Below, one piece after another: positions 1 through 12,180 of a stretch of DNA of 64,000 nt (positions within the stretch are counted from its first letter, which is position 1; every line of letters begins with the position of its first letter). Both the position numbers and the translations under genes were made by a program. Source of the stretch: Venturia oleaginea (taxonomy: Eukaryota > Ascomycota > Dothideomycetes > Venturiales > Venturiaceae). The stretch is from NCBI GenBank assembly GCA_013176395.1, contig JABMLP010000013.1, positions 744,001 to 808,000 on the forward strand. The letters run 5' to 3'. Under the pieces are notes generated by a model. It ran no database searches. It worked only from the letters and a program-made list of their open reading frames with translations, and was not told the DNA's origin.

Positions 1-422
1 TTTGGTATCAGAGAGGGTTGTGTGTAGAGAGAAAAATCAATTCATTGAGTGTGTGGCTTTTGGTGTGTTGCCGAGTGGGAAGATTGATGGGGAGTGAGAT
101 GAGTGAATCGATTTAATGCTCATCACACCGATTTTTAGATCTCATATCGAGATTGATAATTTTCTGCCCATATCATTTTTTGAGGTTACCAGGAATCTAG
201 AGCTCGAACCCGGGGGATTTGTTGATCATGCAATCGTCGCTTGTAAGTTTTGTCTTTGATACGTTTCTAATGTACATTCCGCCCAAATGCTAGCAACAAG
301 AGGACTCATGGTGGATAATTGCATCCCCTTTTCTGGAAATCTGTCCGAGTCATCTCACTCCCGCGTATGCCTTGCCAGTATGCAGCATTTCCCCAACATG
401 CCTCGAATGGAATACGAAGAAC
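1..422. other. intergenic, window edge
   Basis: No supportable gene is seen. The right end holds the 3' flank of the YIF1-like gene. A single copy of a GATTGATAATTTTCTG-like word near 150-165 loosely resembles the hairpin repeat arms described further right, but has no partner arm. Confidence 0.5.
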
Positions 423-1528
423 TTAAATGTTTCGTGTTAACACCCACATGAAGAAGAGTTGTGCGAGGTATGAATATCCAGCCAGGAAGTAGGTGCGACT
501 CTGCTTCTGGTTGCGGCTGGAAGTGTAAGGGCTGCTGTTTACAGCGTTTGGTGTGGAGTCTGGGAGTAGGACGTAGCGGAGTGATCGAAGCTGTTACGGC
601 AATTAGTCAAATGTAATGAAGGTCGAAGATGCTCGCGCGGTGGAATTACCAAGAAAAAGGCATTCGCAAAGTAAGTGTATCCGAACACGACATTTCCAAC
701 CCAACCTCCAGTTCCTCCCCCTCTGTTCCAGATCTCGGCAACGACCAGGGTAACGTTGATGCCCACAAACTTGTATCCCGAGTATGCAACCAGATCGAGA
801 AGCTGACTCTCGTTGTTTATGCTGAGAAGGTAGATTGCTAGCCTGATGAGTAGAATTTCAAAGAAGACAATGAGGAATGCCCATGTTGCAGCGCTGCCTA
901 GTAATTCTGGGTGGAACGCGCCCCGCAGACCTGCCAACAATGTGGAAAGCAGGATATAAGTGACAAATCCCATGACAGGGATGTACATGTCGGGCGAGTT
1001 TGCATCTTCGCGAGGCGGAAGGTATGAACCTTCCTGCCCATTGTGAAGCCGCTGTTGTCGCGACCAAGGTCGATGCCGCCAGGGAAAGAGCACGATGAAC
1101 AATTTGTTTAGGACATATTTGTTGGAAACGTTGAAGTAGTGCTTTAGGGCGGTTACGGGGATCCATTTGTTGAACTATGAAAGTACAGTCAGTCTTGGAT
1201 TTGAATAGAGGTTAATTAACAGGCCTCATACGTTTTGCTCGACATACTCCTGGCCGGCATTTAAAGCAGTTTTTCCAACCTGGTAACCCATTTGCGCCGT
1301 GGGGTCACTCATGAAATTCCCAAATTGCGGATTCCCACTGGCATAGCTCGGTGCACCTTGTCCTGGCACTTGTCCTCCTGGTGCGTAGCCATAACTCTGC
1401 TGCTGGGACTGTGGGACTGGAGGCGGCGGCGAGCGTAGTTGCGGAACTGTGGAAACATGCTGAGGAACTGGATGGTGGAGAGGCGGCGAGTGAGCGGGCG
1501 GAGGGTTTTGGTATGCTGGGCGCTGCAT
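423..1528 (-). CDS. YIF1: YIF1 family ER-Golgi membrane protein
   Basis: Exons on the minus strand are 1528-1232, 1174-650 and 590-423, giving 329 residues, a usual length for the family. Yif1 proteins partner Yip1 and Rab GTPases in COPII vesicle traffic between ER and Golgi. The N-terminus is cytosolic and Pro/Gln-rich; the second half has about five hydrophobic segments and the family-typical YSGYKFVGI stretch, ending with LFFMWVLTRNI. Both splice joins keep frame (QN|FNKW and FFL|LRSL). The ATG at 1528 follows a good ACC context. The frame stays open upstream to about 1666 but only from a non-ATG codon, so a short upstream exon cannot be excluded. It is divergent from the SRP receptor gene. 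Confidence 0.88.
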
Positions 1529-1820
1529 GGTGGGCAGATGTGGTTGTGGTTGTGGTGTTTTGCGGTGACTTCGATGCCTGCGGTGGTATTGGAGTTGAAC
1601 GCGGGCTTCTCGTATGGTCTCGGAAGTGACAGAACTGGTGCGCGATGGTCTTCTGTTTTCAGCCACAGGCCTGGCAGTGGGATTATGTGTTCTTATTGAA
1701 AGAAAGCTGTCACTTTTGTTGTCTTGTTATTGGTTCCAGACACTCCAAAATCGAATGAGATAGATTTCCTATAGTATGACTTCCCCTTCGACATAATATC
1801 AACAAACAGTTACCACTACC
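1529..1820. promoter_or_regulatory. shared divergent promoter gap
   Basis: This is the 292-bp gap between the start codons of the YIF1-like gene (minus) and the SRP receptor alpha gene (plus). Both genes serve early secretory functions, so coordinate control is plausible but inferred. No specific element was recognised. Confidence 0.4.
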
Positions 1821-3930
1821 ATGCTCGATAGCTTCGAGATAATCACCTCGAGCGGCGTCGTGCTCTGGTCGCGCCAGTACATACCCACCGCTGCGAGCTT
1901 GATCAACAATCTAATCCGCAATGTCTTCATCGAGGAGAGCCGAAGCGCCCAGCTCGGGAGTAAGGAACAGAAGATATACAGAAAAGACGGCCAAACCCTG
2001 CGCTGGACAAAGGCAAAAGACTTGGAAATCATATTCGTAGTATGTCATATACAACTCCAATTGTGCACTGCTAATAGCGGCCAGGCCGTGTATCAATCCC
2101 TCCTACAGATTACCTGGATTGACCAACTCCTCGAGAATGTGCGCGTCCTTTTCACTGAGCTGTATGGTGATCAGCTCACCAAGCAAAATACCTCCAAGGT
2201 CGTCTGCCCGTTCGACGACTATTTCGATCGCCAAATAGCAGAACTGGAGAAGCTAGACATTGAGAATGGCCCCTCGCCACCTAGCATTGTAGCCCATGAT
2301 ACTACTTCTCTGTTGGATGATCAGAATGGTTTCAGCTCAGACGAGGCGCCACGGAAAGGTATGTTGCACGCAAGTTGCCGGTCTTCGCTCCTACTAATCA
2401 CATACGGTGTAGTTCCTCAGAAAGCATTTCTCGATCGCTCGCGCCTACCCTCACCAGGCTCCTCACGTCCAACTACGCCTGTCATAAACCACCTTCTAAC
2501 CGGAGCTTCCGGAGCTTCCGGGCCAAAAGGATCACGCCGATCGCGGAAAGCTGTGAATACGAATTCAGCCCCCGCGTCATCGGGAGATGAGTCGCCAGCA
2601 AGACCGGGATCAAAGAAGGGGGCCAAAGGACAGAAGCCAAAGGTAAAGCGTGTATGGACTGCAGACGGTTTGGCGGATGAAGACGATGGCACAACTCTCG
2701 ATTACTCGGCACCAGCCACAGAATCTGATCGTGGGACATCAACCGTGGACAGCACAGGTCAAGAAACGTGGGGTACACGGACAAAGACAGGACAATACAT
2801 GCCCAAGGATATTGACGAGCAGATGGGCGCCATATTAGCCTCTGCAAAATCAGGAAAAGAAGACAGTGAAGCCTCCGGAATAGTCGGATCAAGTATTGGT
2901 GCCGTCAGCGGCCTGTTTAGAAACTTTGTCGGTGGCAAGACATTGACAAAGGAAGATCTGGCGAAGCCTATGAAAGGTATTGAGGATCACTTGCTGAAGA
3001 AGAATGTGGCCCGCGAGGCTGCGGTGCGGTTGTGCGATAGCGTTGAGAGAGATTTGATTGGCATGAAGACGAGCAGTTTTACAAGTAAGCTCTCATCTCT
3101 CCATATACCTTTGTTGTTGCTGCCTGATTTAAACACGAACGAACGGCGACAGCTTTATAGGAACCCAGTATTAACAGCCTGCAGGTATTGATGCTACTAT
3201 CCGTCAATCTATGGAGAAAGCCCTGCGCAAGATTCTGACACCAACGTCTGCTCTGGATCTGCTACGAGAGATTGGTGCCGTCCAAGGAAAACGTCCCTAT
3301 GTTATTTCCATCGTGGGCGTTAATGGTGTCGGAAAGTCAACCAATCTCTCCAAGATCGCATTCTTCCTACTTCAAAACCAGTACCGTGTGCTCATTGCTG
3401 CCGGTGATACGTTCCGAAGTGGTGCCGTGGAGCAGTTGAGAGTTCATGTCAGAAATTTAGAAGAATTAACGAAGAGGGAAGGAAAGGGAGGAGTTGCCTT
3501 GTATGAAAAGGGCTATGGAAAGGACGCCGCCGTGATCGCAAAGGATGCGGTATATTATGCTGCGCAGAACAAATTTGACGTGGTTCTGATCGATACCGCG
3601 GGACGGAGACATAATGATCAGAGACTCATGTCATCTCTGGAAAAGTTTGGGCAATTGGCTCGCCCAGATAAGATTTTGATGGTTGGTGAAGCTTTGGTTG
3701 GAAGTGATGCTGTCCAGCAGGCCAGGAATTTTGATGCAGCTTTTGGACCGGGAAGGAGACTGGACGGCTTCATCGTCAGCAAGGTCGATACGGTTGGAGA
3801 CCTGGTTGGCACATTGGTCAGTATGGTCCATGCCACTGGAATCCCCGTCTTGTTTTTAGGAACTGGCCAGCACTACGGCGATTTGAGAACGCTGAAGGTG
3901 GAAAGCGTGGTTGGATTGCTGATGCAGTGA
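1821..3930 (+). CDS. SRP101: signal recognition particle receptor subunit alpha
   Basis: Exons are 1821-2039, 2085-2358, 2413-3084 and 3185-3930 (636 residues). The protein docks ribosome-SRP complexes at the ER membrane. The N-terminal SRX domain starts MLDSFEIITSSGVVLWSR; a charged low-complexity linker follows, then the NG GTPase domain with GVNGVGKST near residue 433, DTAGRRHND near 524 and SKVD near 586. The GTPase core is intact. Introns 1 (45 nt) and 2 (54 nt) are multiples of three without an in-frame stop, so retained forms would stay open; intron 1 is very short. They are called introns because removal restores the conserved FVAVYQSLL stretch and both have GT-AG ends. The gene is convergent with the AAA ATPase. 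Confidence 0.93.
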
Positions 3931-4709
3931 GCTGAGTAGAATCAAACTCCCACTATCCGTCCTTGGAATACGATATGTTTCCGACATAGATCCGAAGATG
4001 ATCGCCATGATATTTTCAACTTCTAAGCAGTGTGATCCTCAAAGAAGCGGCCATTATCTCGTTCCGTGGGGTTATAGCTCACGTTTGCAATTCATCATCA
4101 TACTTGCCCGTACGACTAGAGAGTAAGATATTAGAATTTTCGCGCACGCGATGCACGACATAACGTTGACAAATGCAACTGTTTGGATCCAGAATCTCCG
4201 CGCTTCCTTCATATCTGCCTTCTAAACATATCTAAAAAAGATCCATGGGGGAGATCTTTACTAGTGGAGGAAGCTGGATGGTATAAGCCTGGCAAAGATC
4301 AGGTTTTCATTGAATAGCCCTTTTGCTACCGATCTTGTGAAGTGGATAATTTAGGTAACAAGACTCGTTTCGATGGAGGACTGAGGTGTCAACTTCCTTT
4401 CGTTCTCTCTGTCCACTTGGGTTTCCTCCCTCCCTTTGCTGGTGCCTCGCCTCTACTAATGAAATCTGGGCTTCATGATAATGGAAGTTTATGCCAATAC
4501 TCTCGTTGAAGATGTTGCTGGGGAGGTGGTGGAAGTAGGCTATGACATCGCTCTCATCTTAAGAAAGGGAATCGAGTTATTTTCGTACGCTTCTCATCCT
4601 TCTCAAATCCCACTTTTATGCATGTACTCTTAGCTCATGTTGGCTTGGTGGTGGCTGAGAATACTATACACATTACATAAGTAAATCGCAATCAAAATCC
4701 GACCATGTG
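3931..4709. other. convergent intergenic region
   Basis: This 779-bp gap separates the 3' ends of the SRP receptor gene and the AAA ATPase gene. It presumably holds both 3' UTRs and terminators. No ORF, RNA gene or repeat was recognised. Confidence 0.5.
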
Positions 4710-6183
4710 TCAAGACTCCGCATCATCCGAATCATCAATATCCTCCCTCAAAATCTTAATCTGTCTCTTGATCTCCCTCCACAAAACATACTTGTCGAGA
4801 TCCTCATCATTGTCATTCTCTTCCTCTGATAAAGTCTGACCAAGAGTAACAAATCCAAATTCCCGTGAAAGCTCCTCACTATCCTTCCCACTCTCACCAG
4901 CGGCAATAGCCAACAAAGCAGCCACAAAAGCCTCCTGCATATACGCAAAACTAAAACCCTTGGTAATCCCCGCAATGGCCTTACAAAGTTCCTCTGGGAA
5001 CTCAACAGGCTCCTTCCCCCCATTTCCATCATTTCCCTCACCACGAAGAAGTTTGTGACGCCAAAACTCGGCATACAGGATTCGCTCTGCGGGATTGGGG
5101 TTGGGAAAGAAATATTTCCTGTCGAAGCGGCTGGGGCGTTTGCTGATGCCCGGATCGAGACGGTCGAGATGGTTTGTCGAGCCGACCATTAGGATACCGT
5201 CATTGCAATTGAGACCGTCGACTTGGTTTAGGAAGAAGGAGCGGACGCGGTCGTCGACGAGGGAGTCGAGGTCTTCGAAGACGAGGTAGCAGGGGGCTGT
5301 TGATCGGGCTTTGGAGAAGATTTGGTCGAGGCTGTATTCCGGTCCTGCGTAGCTGATGAGGCGTTAGCATGATACGTTCTTGTGATCGGAAAATGATACT
5401 TTACCTAGCCAAAGTTTTGACGTAAAGAGTTGGAATGGGATTTTTGCGGTCGTATAGCATATGCATTGTAGCTTTGATACTAATTGTTTTTCCGTTTCCG
5501 GGCGGGCCGTGGTAGATGATTCCTCTCTTCCATGGCACTTTTAGACGTTCGTACGTCGCCCTTCCGTCGAAAAAGCGTGTCACGTCCGCGATGATGGCTT
5601 TCTTCATCTCTGCATCCAAAATCACGTCTTCCCAGCGTGACTTCTGGATTGATCGCCAAAGCTGAGCATCTTTCTGCCAGTAGCCCTGATCAAACACCCA
5701 GATCTCTCCATGAAGGGCCACTCCATATATTCCAGCTGCCAAGATCAAAGAAGATGTGCTGTTGAAGGTATCAGCAATGATATAGTTATTCCGAATATTT
5801 GGATAGGATTGAGTCCCATCCCGGCCTTCTACAATGTAGAGAATGAACTTGTAGTCCCCCCACGCAAGGTTGTATTTTCCGAAGATGACCCGTTTTCCTA
5901 GTTGTCCAGAGCCACCATCCAGGCGTGATGCTGGTGGAACGTATATTTCCCATTCCAATGAGCCTGAGTGAGTGATGTTGTCGTTATCAGGAGTGATGGT
6001 GATATTGCCGCTGGAGGCATATGCAAAAAAGTTGCAAGAAGATTCTGGAACAACAGCGATATGCTTGTTGGGATAGAGCTTCTCGAGGCGTGTAACGAGC
6101 GCTGTATCAGTGCTGACACGTTCTGCAGTTGCGTTCTCAAAGTACCAGCGAGCGATTGGGTCTTTGCTGGATTCGGTTGCCAT
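4710..6183 (-). CDS. BCS1-like AAA ATPase
   Basis: Exons are 6183-5405 and 5352-4710 (473 residues). The acceptor that gives KTLASYAGPEYSLDQIF across the junction was chosen because it restores the family pattern. The N-terminal half resembles the region preceding the ATPase in fungal BCS1-like proteins. Walker A HGPPGNGKT is at about residues 225-233, Walker B is VFEDLDS, and an STNHLDRLDP sensor stretch follows. The acidic C-terminus is poorly conserved. Unlike true mitochondrial BCS1, no N-terminal transmembrane segment is visible, so this is probably one of the expanded fungal AAA paralogues of unknown substrate rather than the complex III chaperone. Confidence 0.85.
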
Positions 6184-7370
6184 TCTGAATGACGAAATGT
6201 GGATGATGGCTAAGACAGAAAGAGAGAGAGAGAGGGGGGGTGGGTGAAAGCAGAGGATGTGAGCTCTGAGCGGAGTTAGATCTGGTTGTTGTACAGAAGT
6301 AACACGAGCTTAAGCTTGAGCCTTGAAAACTAAATACATCTAGCGTTTGTCAATACGAATGCTTTGTGGTTGGGGACTATGATTTTAAGATCAGGTAGTT
6401 CATGTCAAATGATTATTGGAATGGCTATGGTAGAGATCAGGTTGATGATCGACGATGGACTCAACTCCGACATGCTGTGTCAGGATGTACGAGTACGAGT
6501 CCGAGTCGGGTTCAAACCAGTCCGGATACTCCCGACCCTACCAAAAGTTATAGACATCTTCTGCTTTCTCGCCCTCTACCGTAGTTAAGATACTTCTGGC
6601 ATTCGCTAGCGGCTCGTACGTATACGAGCCTCGTTATCGCATAACTATTCTCCGAAGTAGATATTTCTCCCTAATAGAGCGCCTTTTGTAAGATACTATT
6701 TAAGAACAATGACCCCCATTCCCTGAACTTTCTATTTTTGCCAAGTTTCTCCTTAAGATCGTACGTTGGAATTTAGGTAGCATGGTTTTGGGACGAAATA
6801 TACGATTACGAAGCTGGCTCGTATAAGTACGAGGCACTAGCGAATGCCGCAGGTAACTACGGTGCCCCCCTCTACGCGCTCTTCCACAATAAGACGAGAG
6901 AAATGAAGTGGTAAGAAAGCTCGATCTCAATAAGGCGAGTCGATTGGTGCCTTTTAAAAATTTATTACCTAAGAATTCGTGGGGTTATCTTAAGAAAAAA
7001 GTAGTTTCTTAACAAAACTTAACGGAAGTGTCCGGACGTTTTGATGTAAACGCGACTCGTATGGCAATCATTGGCCGGATGTCTGACGATGAGCGCGCTT
7101 GAATATCTGGCGCGGGCCGAACCAATTTCCTGTTCTTAGAAAATTGCCTATTAAGGTCATCAGGAATATGTCTCCGACGTGATTGAGTGCTGATTCACCA
7201 GCACCAGCTCCCGATTGACACGCGCCCACATGCTCGAGCGTGGATCGATCGACAGTCTCTGGCGCATATAATCATTCTATGCCCCCCATTGCACTAACAA
7301 GAGCATTGCAATTGAGAAGATATAACCACGCATCCAACTCCCGACACTTGTCAAAGTACCAACCACAACT
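6184..7370. other. intergenic region with inverted-repeat element
   Basis: The left part contains an AG/G-rich tract at about 6218-6243 in the AAA ATPase upstream region. The middle holds the inverted-repeat element listed separately. The right part is upstream of the small gene at 7371. No other gene was supported. Confidence 0.5.
6578..6863. mobile_element. degraded MITE-like inverted-repeat element
   Basis: The segment 6578-6643 is imperfectly repeated in inverted orientation at 6799-6863. Shared blocks include ACCGTAGTTA, GGCATTCGCTAG, CTCGTAC and TATACGAGCC in the same order. About 155 bp lie between the arms and encode nothing recognisable. The arms differ by small indels and substitutions, suggesting an old non-autonomous foldback or MITE remnant. 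No transposase and no clear target-site duplication was seen. Confidence 0.55.
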
Positions 7371-7886
7371 ATGAGCCGACCAGACTTCAATCGCGACGAG
7401 TCCTTTAACCGCATACGCCTCGACGCAGACCTCAAATCGCGAATATGTAGCCTAATAGCAGATTCCTCCGAATCCCTCCTCCTACCCTCCGTCTCCGAAG
7501 ACACAAGCACCCCAGATAACCCCTCCCCAACCGAAACGCGCGCACCCTTCGTCGTCGATTCGACAGACGAACAAACGCCCACCCCGGAAAAATTGAATCC
7601 CCTCGAGGCAACAAACAGGGCTGCCCAGCGCAAAGACGCAACAGCAGAGCCAACGCCAGGTGTGTTCGAACCTCCAACCATCACTCGTATCCAATCGCAG
7701 AATCTAGGACCTATGATTAACAGACTCGTTACCGAAGATGATAGTACACACAGTTTGCCTTCTACGGTTGCTACAGAGGGAGAGGGAGATAATGGTGGCA
7801 AGGCAAGACCGAAGATGCCTGGGAGACCGGGTACGATGAAGAGGATTGGGACGGCGATTAGGAAGACTATAAGTCACAATAAATAG
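7371..7886 (+). CDS. hypothetical small acidic protein
   Basis: This single-exon frame encodes 171 residues from ATG at 7371 to TAG. I do not recognise it. The N-terminus is polar (MSRPDFNRDESFNRIRLD); the middle is rich in Ser, Thr, Pro and Glu and probably disordered; the C-terminus is basic (KMPGRPGTMKRIGTAIRKT). There is no signal peptide or membrane segment. Codons often end in C in the first half, which supports coding. No neighbour suggests a role. Confidence 0.55.
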   Translation: MSRPDFNRDESFNRIRLDADLKSRICSLIADSSESLLLPSVSEDTSTPDNPSPTETRAPFVVDSTDEQTPTPEKLNPLEATNRAAQRKDATAEPTPGVFEPPTITRIQSQNLGPMINRLVTEDDSTHSLPSTVATEGEGDNGGKARPKMPGRPGTMKRIGTAIRKTISHNK

Positions 7887-9017
7887 TAGGGCTATCACAC
7901 CACCATAAATTTCAGCTTGGGGAATTAATTACATCATCACAACATCTCTTGGAAAGATATTTGGATGTGTTTGGTAGGGAAATCACAGTATGACTACGGC
8001 TTTGGGAATGGAGCTTCCTGCTCGCTGGGGAGAGATTCGATCGTTGAGATCAGATTTTGGATAGTTTTGGCATGAGTAATGTTTAGTCCAGATATATCCC
8101 TCTTGCGAATGAATTGATATTATGTTTGTACTCCTATTGTCGGTGTTTTATGAGATAACGTCCTATTTGAATTGAAGCAAAACAGCCGGTTCGTCGAATT
8201 CATGTATGCTTCCGCCCTTCGGCAATGAATGTCTCAGAAAGAGAACAACGGCCTTCGACTCGGATCGGGCCCGCAGATTCACTGGCCGTTCGATTTGATC
8301 GTTATCAGACTTCGATCGTTACCCCCATTGCGTTAGAGAATTCATCATAGCATTTTTGATCTTCAGCGGATCGACAAAGTGAGCGAGTAGCGAGATCGGC
8401 AGATGTGTGATGTAAGACCTGACAAACCACTTTTCCGTGACAGTAACTGCCCTAAATATGTACTAATTGTTGAACAGTGGCATGCCAGTCCTTGATACCT
8501 CAGGCATAGTGCACGTGATATATGCCAAGGAATGCATTGACATGCATATATATGCATGCAGATGCAACGGTGTACTTAACCTCTGCAGTTAATACAGTCA
8601 AGTCACAGGGTGACACTCGTTCTGCACATTGGCTCCTATCGTTAAGTTCGTGTTGAATCTACTTCCGAATAACTCTGTTTTGCTCGTTCAGCGTAACACT
8701 AATATCTGAGCAGAATCTGTTGCGCTTTTTTTTTTCTTTTTTTTTTTTTAAAAACAAAACCACCTACGCGGTCGCAAGATTGGTAACATACCGATAGCCA
8801 AATGTAGAGATGTCACCTTGTATCCCAAAACCCAGCTTTAAACAATGACCAAATAAAGACTTTTTGCCTATTTCACCAAGGCGCTCGAATCCGAAATCCA
8901 AAAGGCACTCAAAACCCATCAGCCCGATTCTGCACCAGTCCAGCAGTTTGATTGAAGCTCAGCTCAGATGGAGAAGACTGCGGCCCGACTAAGTGGTAAT
9001 AAAACATACCATTACTC
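7887..9017. other. intergenic region
   Basis: No gene is supported. A nearly pure T run of about 28 bases lies near 8727-8751. The rest is unremarkable; it separates the small gene at 7371 from the 3' end of the Zn2Cys6 regulator. Confidence 0.5.
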
Positions 9018-11013
9018 CTAACCGCAAAAGCCTTGGTAGAAGAATCGTTGGGCACAACCTCCCGGCCCCTTTTGTAAATAAGAAGCTATATACGCACTTT
9101 GCGGACCTTCCTCTGGGTCTGTCGCCGGATCCTTTGAAGACGTAGAAATCGATTTCGTCTGCATGTACCAATCACCCAGCGAACCGAATCTCTTGGTGAA
9201 GAAGGTATAGACTTGGAATCCGGATTGGGGGTCTGTGGGTCCTAATTCGGCGAAATGGATGCGAGCGCCTTCGGGTGGGATGTAGGCGTCTGATTCGGGA
9301 GACGGGAGACCGAGAAGGCGAATCTTTTCGGCTTCTTCGAGGTCCATGATTGCCTTGATGTAACGGTAGGAGCGATAGCTGTCGAAGAGGCCTTCTCTCC
9401 AACGGTATGAACCTAATACTCTGAGACAGTTTTTGCGGATGTGCGGCCAGCGACACCGTGAACCGATTAAATGGAGGGGAGCAACGAGACCCATGTCGAA
9501 CTGGAAGCGACCAACGTGATCGCAGAGGTACATGGGTGAAAGATCAACGATGGAAGCACATTGATCGACCATTTCCTCGAATTGTGCTTTGTATTTGTCG
9601 TATTGTGATTCTTCCGGTGAGAGGCATGTCGATGTCCAGATAAGGCAACAGTTGTTGTGGCACATGAGTATCTTAGCCTCTTTGCGCTCCATATCATCCA
9701 AGGTGGATTTCATTTTCTCGAGAAATTCTTCCATGGCACGGCGCCAATCGTGGAAACGGGATTTTAACCACTTTTGCTGCGCAGCCATTTCTGATGTAAC
9801 GGTGTTGGTGTATTTGGCTGGAGATGTGGTCATGACGAAGTCGATGCTCTTGTTCATCAATTGAACATTCGCGTCCTTAGCTTCAGCCATGGTCTGGAAT
9901 TTGAACCCATCCTTGGGTAGTTCTTCACCAGTAACCTGTCGCAAAAGGTGAGACTTGCCAAAAACACCAGACTGTAGACGTAGACGCGAGAAGACTCCTG
10001 TCAGCGTCCCCATCAAATCCAATTCGGAAGACGTTGCGGAAGTTGTGCTGCTCAAACTTTGGGAATCTGACGACCCAAACGATGACGAGCCTATCGAGCT
10101 CGTCCGCGGTCCTGAAGAACTTGTTCTTGAAATGATTCTTTGTCTCCATTCCGAGAGCATAGAGATTCCACCTTCAATATGGGTTGTGGCTTCCGCTTGG
10201 TTGCCCTGCAGAAACTCAAGGCACACCAAAAGGGCGCAGACTATCAGCGGGATGTACATACGAGCCGTAGATGAAGCGTTTTCTTTCACGACCAATTGGA
10301 TTGCTTTTCTATATGCGGCAATGGCAGGCTGGTTCATTGCAGCAAGCTCACCACCAGTAATCTCGACCTGCTCGTAGACAACGCACACGGCCCTCATGGC
10401 ACTGAGAATGGCGGGCTCATTATGACCGAGTTGTACGACGACCCGGTTCCAGAAGGACCTGTCAAAAAAGCCCTGGATTCTTGGCCCGGTCCGGTGGTTG
10501 AAGAGGTCTAAGACAAATCCGACATCCAAGTCATCTGCAAAGATGGAGATGCTCGCTGTTTTCGAGTCCCCAGCCAAGGGTGTGACGGCAGCTTTTGGCA
10601 GCAGAATCACTCTCTGTTCAGGTCGTTGAAGTGGTATGTCGTAGCCTACAATACGGAGTCAGATCTTTGTAAACATGAGACATCACACATAAATCCTACC
10701 GTCGCATACTCTTCCAGTTGACGTGCACCTAAATGACTGTGAGCACGGCGTTGATTCGGTTCCATACTCTCGGAACCAAGGGAGAACTCGAGCTGCAGGT
10801 TCAGGTTCAGGAGAGTGAACTACCTGGAGCAGCTGGGCCTGATTTCATCACACTTGATCCGGCGTACTGTTCAGTCGTTAGATTCCTGGCTTCGGCGGCG
10901 AATCCGACGGCGGTGGGGGTCCTACTTTTACACGTTATACAGCCGCTTTTGACCTTGGGGGCGTATTTTCGTTTTCGAGAGCCATTTGTCTTCGTGTCGG
11001 CCTTCTCTACCAT
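9018..11013 (-). CDS. Zn2Cys6 fungal transcription factor
   Basis: Exons are 11013-10926, 10866-10824, 10728-10700 and 10645-9018 (595 residues). The binuclear cluster is only revealed by splicing three tiny 5' exons: Cys 25, 28, 35, 42, 45 and 52 give the exact C-x2-C-x6-C-x6-C-x2-C-x6-C pattern, preceded by a basic KRKYAPKVK stretch. The rest matches the C6 regulators with a C-terminal fungal-specific domain, including a helical region around YKAQFEEMVDQCASI and a Ser-rich segment at about residues 210-250. The ending SYLQKGPGGCAQRFFYQGF is typical of this group. The target is unknown. It is divergent from the Mpv17-like gene, which is not evidence that it regulates it. Confidence 0.88.
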
Positions 11014-11467
11014 TTCGTTGCAGCTCTGATCATCACCACGCTGGCAGCCGTCGATGCGTACGCGTAGGAAGCGTTCGTGTCACCAGCAGCTGGAGCTGAA
11101 GCCTTCTTGCGATGCAGTGCTGAGTGAGCGTTCCACGTGATGGAGTGGCTTGCACATACATGGATAGTGGAGATATTTCTGGTCTACCTTGAATCTGTCG
11201 ATACTCCAGATGCATCCTGGTGTGACATGTATCTCTTGACACGAGAATTGGGGATATATGCCTGGGTCTCCTCGCGAGGAGGATGAGATCAGGGTAATGG
11301 GCCATGGCTCAACTTCCTAGTTCGGCTCTATTTCTGTACTTTGATTGTTTCATCGATGCTTCCCAACACGGATGCTGTAAAGTCCAGGTCGTAAATCATC
11401 AATCAATCCAGCGTCGGAAGAACCGATTTACAGCGCACCTGAACCCATCCCCAGCTACGTATCCACC
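11014..11467. promoter_or_regulatory. divergent promoter gap
   Basis: This is the 454-bp gap between the start codons of the Zn2Cys6 regulator (minus) and the Mpv17-like gene (plus). No recognised motif; both 5' leaders must lie here. Confidence 0.35.
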
Positions 11468-12180
11468 ATGTCAATCTTCAACACCGTGGTGCAGTCGGCA
11501 GTTCTGAGTATTGTCTCAAATATCCTCGCCCAATTCATAGACGCCTACCAGAAGAACGTGAGTTTTGGCTACGTCCTCAGCTTCGCAAGACGCGATACCC
11601 GGTTTCCGCAATAGATCTGTACATACACCCAACTAACTTGATAATACTAGATCCCTCTCTCCCTCAATATTACCCCAATCCTGCAATTCGTAACCTACTC
11701 GATCCTAAACACGCCCTTGAACTGCTTCTGGCAAGACTTCCTCGAGGCCTCCTTCCCAAGCAATGTTGCAACCGACGTCGAGATCCCAAACAAGACAGAT
11801 GAGAAAGCCAAAGCGCTGCAAAGGAAGAAAGTCTTCAGCGTCAAGAACACCCTGATCAAGTTTTTCATGGACCAAACCCTTGGAGCTGCCGTCAATATTC
11901 CCCTCTTCATTGGTATAATTGGCATGGTCAAGGGGCAGAGCGTGGACACGATTACAAATAGTATCAAAGCTGTGAGTTTTGACTGTTGATACATCAGGAA
12001 GGATATACTGACAAGTGTATTCTTCAGGACTTCGTAGATATTTACCTCTCAGGCATGAAACTGTGGCCTGCCGTATCTCTCATCAGCTACGCTGCTCTTC
12101 CGGCCAACCGACGTGTTATCTTTGGCAGTTTGGCGGGGGTGGCCTGGAACATCTACCTGAGTCTCAAGTCTAGCAGCTAG
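11468..12180 (+). CDS. Mpv17/PMP22 family membrane protein
   Basis: Exons are 11468-11557, 11651-11971 and 12028-12180 (187 residues, normal for the family). These proteins are multi-pass proteins of mitochondrial inner or peroxisomal membranes. The C-terminal signature is clear: GMKLWPAVSLISYAALP followed by R and V residues and the closing WNIYLSLKS. Several hydrophobic helices span the chain. The small N-terminal exon lacks the long targeting extension seen in some relatives, so the organelle cannot be chosen from sequence. Joins N|IPLSL and KA|DFVD preserve frame. Confidence 0.85.

Noticed and set aside
180..240. tRNA B-box-like word GGTTCGAGCTC on the minus strand
   Set aside because: The surrounding bases do not form a T-arm, acceptor stem or A box.
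4710..6183. True mitochondrial BCS1 (complex III assembly)
   Set aside because: No N-terminal membrane segment or targeting region is visible; a BCS1-like AAA paralogue is the safer call.
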